Positions 62,073 through 64,000 of a stretch of DNA of 64,000 bases are shown in pieces (the first letter of the stretch is position 1; each line of letters opens with the position of its first letter). The stretch spans positions 1,367,226-1,431,225 of the forward strand of contig NZ_CP081183.1 of the NCBI RefSeq assembly GCF_019693215.1, in the 5' to 3' direction. The DNA comes from Salinarchaeum sp. IM2453 (GTDB lineage: Archaea; Halobacteriota; Halobacteria; Halobacteriales; Salinarchaeaceae). Made by a program: the position numbers and the translations under genes. Below the pieces are notes generated by a model that saw nothing but the letters and a program-made list of their open reading frames with translations, was not told where the DNA came from and ran no database searches.

Positions 62073-63320
62073 GTGAATCTGGTCACAACACGCACCTTCA
62101 CTGCGTCACTCACCAATGACCGTGAGGGTGTTGTGCGTGACCTTGATTCACTGGCTCGTTCCGGTAGTAAAATCTGGAACGTCGCTCGGTGGACCATCAG
62201 CCGCATCTGGGACCACACCGGAACCATTCCGGATGAAGGACCGCTCAAGTCCTACATGAAAACCCAAGCGTGTTGGAAAGATTTGAACTCGCAGTCAAGT
62301 CAGGCAATCGTTGAAGAATTGGCTGGCGCTTTCCAGTCGTGGTTTGAACAGGACGACCCAGACGCCAACCCACCGGGGTATCGCAAAGATGGAGATGAGC
62401 GCCCACGTTCAACTGTTACGTTCAAAGAAGACGGCTTCAAACTCGACACGAAACACCAGCAAGTCCGGTTGTCGAAAGGGAAGAACCTGAAAGACGGATG
62501 GAGTGATTTCGTTCTCTGCGAATACGAACCCGGTCCAGACGTAGATCTGTCTGATGTAGAAACCGTACAGCAGGTCCGAATTGTCTGGAACGGTAACCGC
62601 TGGGAACTACACTTCGTCTGTAAGGTTAGCATTGATGCAGAGGACTCAGCAGGTGAGAAAACCGCAGGTGTTGACCTCGGCATCTGTAACACGGCGGCTG
62701 TCTCTGTCGGTGATGAAACGCTGTTGTATCCGGGCAACGCCCTGAAAGAAGACGCACATTACTTCCGGCAGGAAGAATACGACACAGAAGGCAAGAACGG
62801 CCCCAGCACCCATGCTGAGTGGGCAAGGCAGAAGAAATCCCGGCGACAAGAGCATTTCTTGCATGCGATCTCGACAGACATTGTTGAGCAGTGTGCTGCC
62901 CGTGGTGTTGGGACGATAGCAGTCGGTCACCCGGAAAACATTCGCGCTGATGAAGACTGGGGCCGACACGGGAACAAACGCCTGCACGACTGGGCGTTTG
63001 AAACACTGCTCAGTCACATTGAGTACAAAGCCGAAGAACGCGGGATTGGGGTTGAGCGGGTTGACGAGTACGAGTTGGCTACGTCGATCACGTGCTGTGA
63101 GTGTGGGATGAAAGCCGATTCAAACCGTGTTGAACGTGGTTTGTACGTCTGTGAGGTGTGTGGGTTGGTTGCGAATAGCGACTGTAATGCGGCTGAAAAC
63201 ATGCGAGCGACGGTAACTCCGAGTCCGTCACAGGATAGGAGTAACGGCTGTCTGGCCCAGCCATCGGTCCGCCTGTTCGACAAATCGACGGGGAGAGTCG
63301 CCCCACAAGAACAGGTATGA
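62073..63320 (+). CDS. tnpB: TnpB RNA-guided endonuclease (IS1341/IS605 OrfB family)
   Basis: 415 aa from the GTG at 62073. The N-terminal wedge/REC-like part spans about 1-190. The RuvC-type core has GVDLGICNTAAV (Asp201) and NSDCNAAENM (Asp370). The zinc ribbon is CCECGMK ... CEVCG (342, 344, 360 and 363). The middle acidic position reads GHPENIRADED (285-295) instead of the family's more usual acidic DL, so the second metal ligand may be lost or shifted. The tail SNGCLAQPSVRLFDKSTGRV is complete. No tnpA is present. Left and right element ends flank it. Confidence 0.93.
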   Translation: MNLVTTRTFTASLTNDREGVVRDLDSLARSGSKIWNVARWTISRIWDHTGTIPDEGPLKSYMKTQACWKDLNSQSSQAIVEELAGAFQSWFEQDDPDANPPGYRKDGDERPRSTVTFKEDGFKLDTKHQQVRLSKGKNLKDGWSDFVLCEYEPGPDVDLSDVETVQQVRIVWNGNRWELHFVCKVSIDAEDSAGEKTAGVDLGICNTAAVSVGDETLLYPGNALKEDAHYFRQEEYDTEGKNGPSTHAEWARQKKSRRQEHFLHAISTDIVEQCAARGVGTIAVGHPENIRADEDWGRHGNKRLHDWAFETLLSHIEYKAEERGIGVERVDEYELATSITCCECGMKADSNRVERGLYVCEVCGLVANSDCNAAENMRATVTPSPSQDRSNGCLAQPSVRLFDKSTGRVAPQEQV

Positions 63321-63360
63321 CCGTAGACCGGCAAATATCCCAACGCTTGCGGTGCGGTTC

Positions 63361-63396
63361 GGGAAGCCCCGTCGTTCACGACGGGGAGGAGGTCAC
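63361..63396 (+). mobile_element. Right end/omega-RNA hairpin of the tnpB element
   Basis: A perfect 8-base stem CCCCGTCG/CGACGGGG (63367-63374 and 63379-63386, TTCA loop) is followed by AGGAGGTCAC (63387-63396), the shared right-end terminus seen also at 32011-32041. In TnpB elements this is the 3' part of the guide RNA, whose guide continues into the flank (from about 63397). The boundary is inferred. Confidence 0.7.
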
Positions 63397-63950
63397 CTGC
63401 GAAAGCGTCGTACTGCGCTTGCTGCGAGCTTGGCAACTCGAACTGGCTCGGGCCGTCTATTCTCTCCTGTATATGCTTGTATTACTGCTGCTGTTTCATC
63501 TTGGCTGAGTCCAGCACTTCGATAAAAAATCACGTGTCCATCTGTTACTGTCTGCTTTCTTTCTGGCAGACCCTGATACCGTCTATAACGTTGCCTGAAT
63601 TCACGACCAGAGAATGCCTTTCTAAGTGGTTGCTCCAGACCTTCACTTTCTTCGTATGATAACGCAATCACTGGTCGGTCGACTTCCTCAGCGATCTGGT
63701 CCATGTCGATTATATTGTACCACGCAGGAGCAATCCCATTGATAAATATATATCGGATGTCTTCACGGTCAAGGCTCTCGTACAATCCGATTATTGCCTC
63801 AGCACTGTCCATGCCTCCAATTGTGCAGTCACCAAACTCGAACCCATCTACTGCTCGATTTGCTTGAACAACGGCACCGGCCAATGTGCTCTTCTCATCA
63901 GAGTCAGTGAATGATTCTGCGACACCGAGTGCTCGTCTCCCGCTTTTCAT
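63393..63950 (-). CDS. DUF99 family protein (endonuclease V-like), C-terminus altered by a tnpB element
   Basis: 185 aa. The family segments RRALGVAESF, DCTIGGMDSAEAI and PVIALSYEESEGLE, plus the C-terminal YTGENRRPEPVRVAKLAA, are present, so the fold is essentially complete. DUF99 is structurally related to endonuclease V. The stop codon TGA (complement of TCA at 63393-63395) lies in the right end of the tnpB element, so the last residues and the stop come from the insertion. The ATG is at 63950. Confidence 0.85.
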   Translation of the reverse strand: MKSGRRALGVAESFTDSDEKSTLAGAVVQANRAVDGFEFGDCTIGGMDSAEAIIGLYESLDREDIRYIFINGIAPAWYNIIDMDQIAEEVDRPVIALSYEESEGLEQPLRKAFSGREFRQRYRRYQGLPERKQTVTDGHVIFYRSAGLSQDETAAVIQAYTGENRRPEPVRVAKLAASAVRRFRR

Positions 63951-63956
63951 CTAAAA

Positions 63957-64000
63957 CTAGCTTGCGTTGTTTTTGATATCCTGTAGCCGGCTGATGAGTT
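63957..64000 (-). CDS. C-terminal fragment of a gene that continues past the right edge
   Basis: On the minus strand a frame enters from the edge and reads LISRLQDIKNNAS, then stops (TAG, complement of 63957-63959), seven bases before the DUF99 ATG. The position and the tidy ending next to DUF99 suggest a real gene end in the same operon. Only 13-14 codons are visible, so the product cannot be named. Confidence 0.35.
   Translation of the reverse strand, partial: LISRLQDIKNNAS

Noticed and set aside
61901-63400. A CRISPR array or tnpA partner near tnpB
   Set aside because: No regularly spaced repeats were seen anywhere in the window, and no Y1 transposase (HUH) reading frame is present next to tnpB.

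Overview
The window comes from an extremely halophilic archaeon (class Halobacteria). The encoded proteins are strongly acidic. The ribosomal block has archaeal order and archaeal-only members (eS4, eL19, eL32 and an RNase P subunit). Several genes are haloarchaeal hallmarks: archaellum genes, FtsZ2 with ribbon-helix-helix regulators CdrL and CdrS, the DisA-type cyclase DacZ, archaeal PEP carboxylase and ThiD-ThiN. Base composition looks by eye to be near or just below half G+C, low for this class and recalling Haloquadratum and its relatives. The species cannot be fixed from the sequence alone.

Layout. 1-6051 (minus): archaellum motor operon arlCE-F-G-H-I-J (arlJ runs off the left edge), a cluster protein and a winged-helix regulator. 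6145-7481: an unknown protein overlapping a ParA/MinD ATPase. 7650-10637: late cobalamin genes cobY, cobS, cbiB and a HAD protein. 10700-15043: diadenylate cyclase, an acyl-CoA ligase and a cation/proton antiporter with RCK domains. 15213-17490: tRNA-Tyr, cdrL, cdrS-ftsZ2. 17494-19564: ncsA and two uncharacterised genes. 19620-20283: decayed TnpB elements. 20284-27007: a type IV pilus/Tad-like operon (ATPase, membrane platform, five small single-helix proteins). 27549: tRNA-Ser(CGA). 28312-31407: PEP carboxylase and a citramalate/isopropylmalate synthase. 31604-36232: DUF192, a TnpB relic, an HNH-like protein, small conserved proteins, YchF and an aminotransferase.

36395-50569 is the S10/spc/alpha-type ribosomal block: 22 ribosomal proteins, the RNase P subunit and SecY, with a SPOUT methyltransferase at its head. 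Most neighbours overlap by 1-8 bases or lie within a few bases of each other. It is followed by adk, a DUF106/EMC3-type insertase, a PUA protein, NAC and TrmI. The right end has TFS, DUF5787, a Nudix hydrolase, Rio2, eL15, ThiD-ThiN and a family-4 uracil-DNA glycosylase. A complete-looking TnpB element (left palindrome, tnpB, right hairpin) comes next, and its right end supplies the stop codon of a DUF99 gene. A fragment of another gene lies at the edge.

The most interesting observations are: a GrpE-like domain inside the ArlCE-type archaellum protein; a diadenylate cyclase close to an RCK antiporter, a domain class known to bind c-di-AMP in bacteria; structured leaders before cdrS-ftsZ2, rpl15e and the leuA-family gene; a string of TnpB/omega-RNA relics plus diverged non-coding repeats; and an intact-looking TnpB with an unusual residue at the middle RuvC acidic position.
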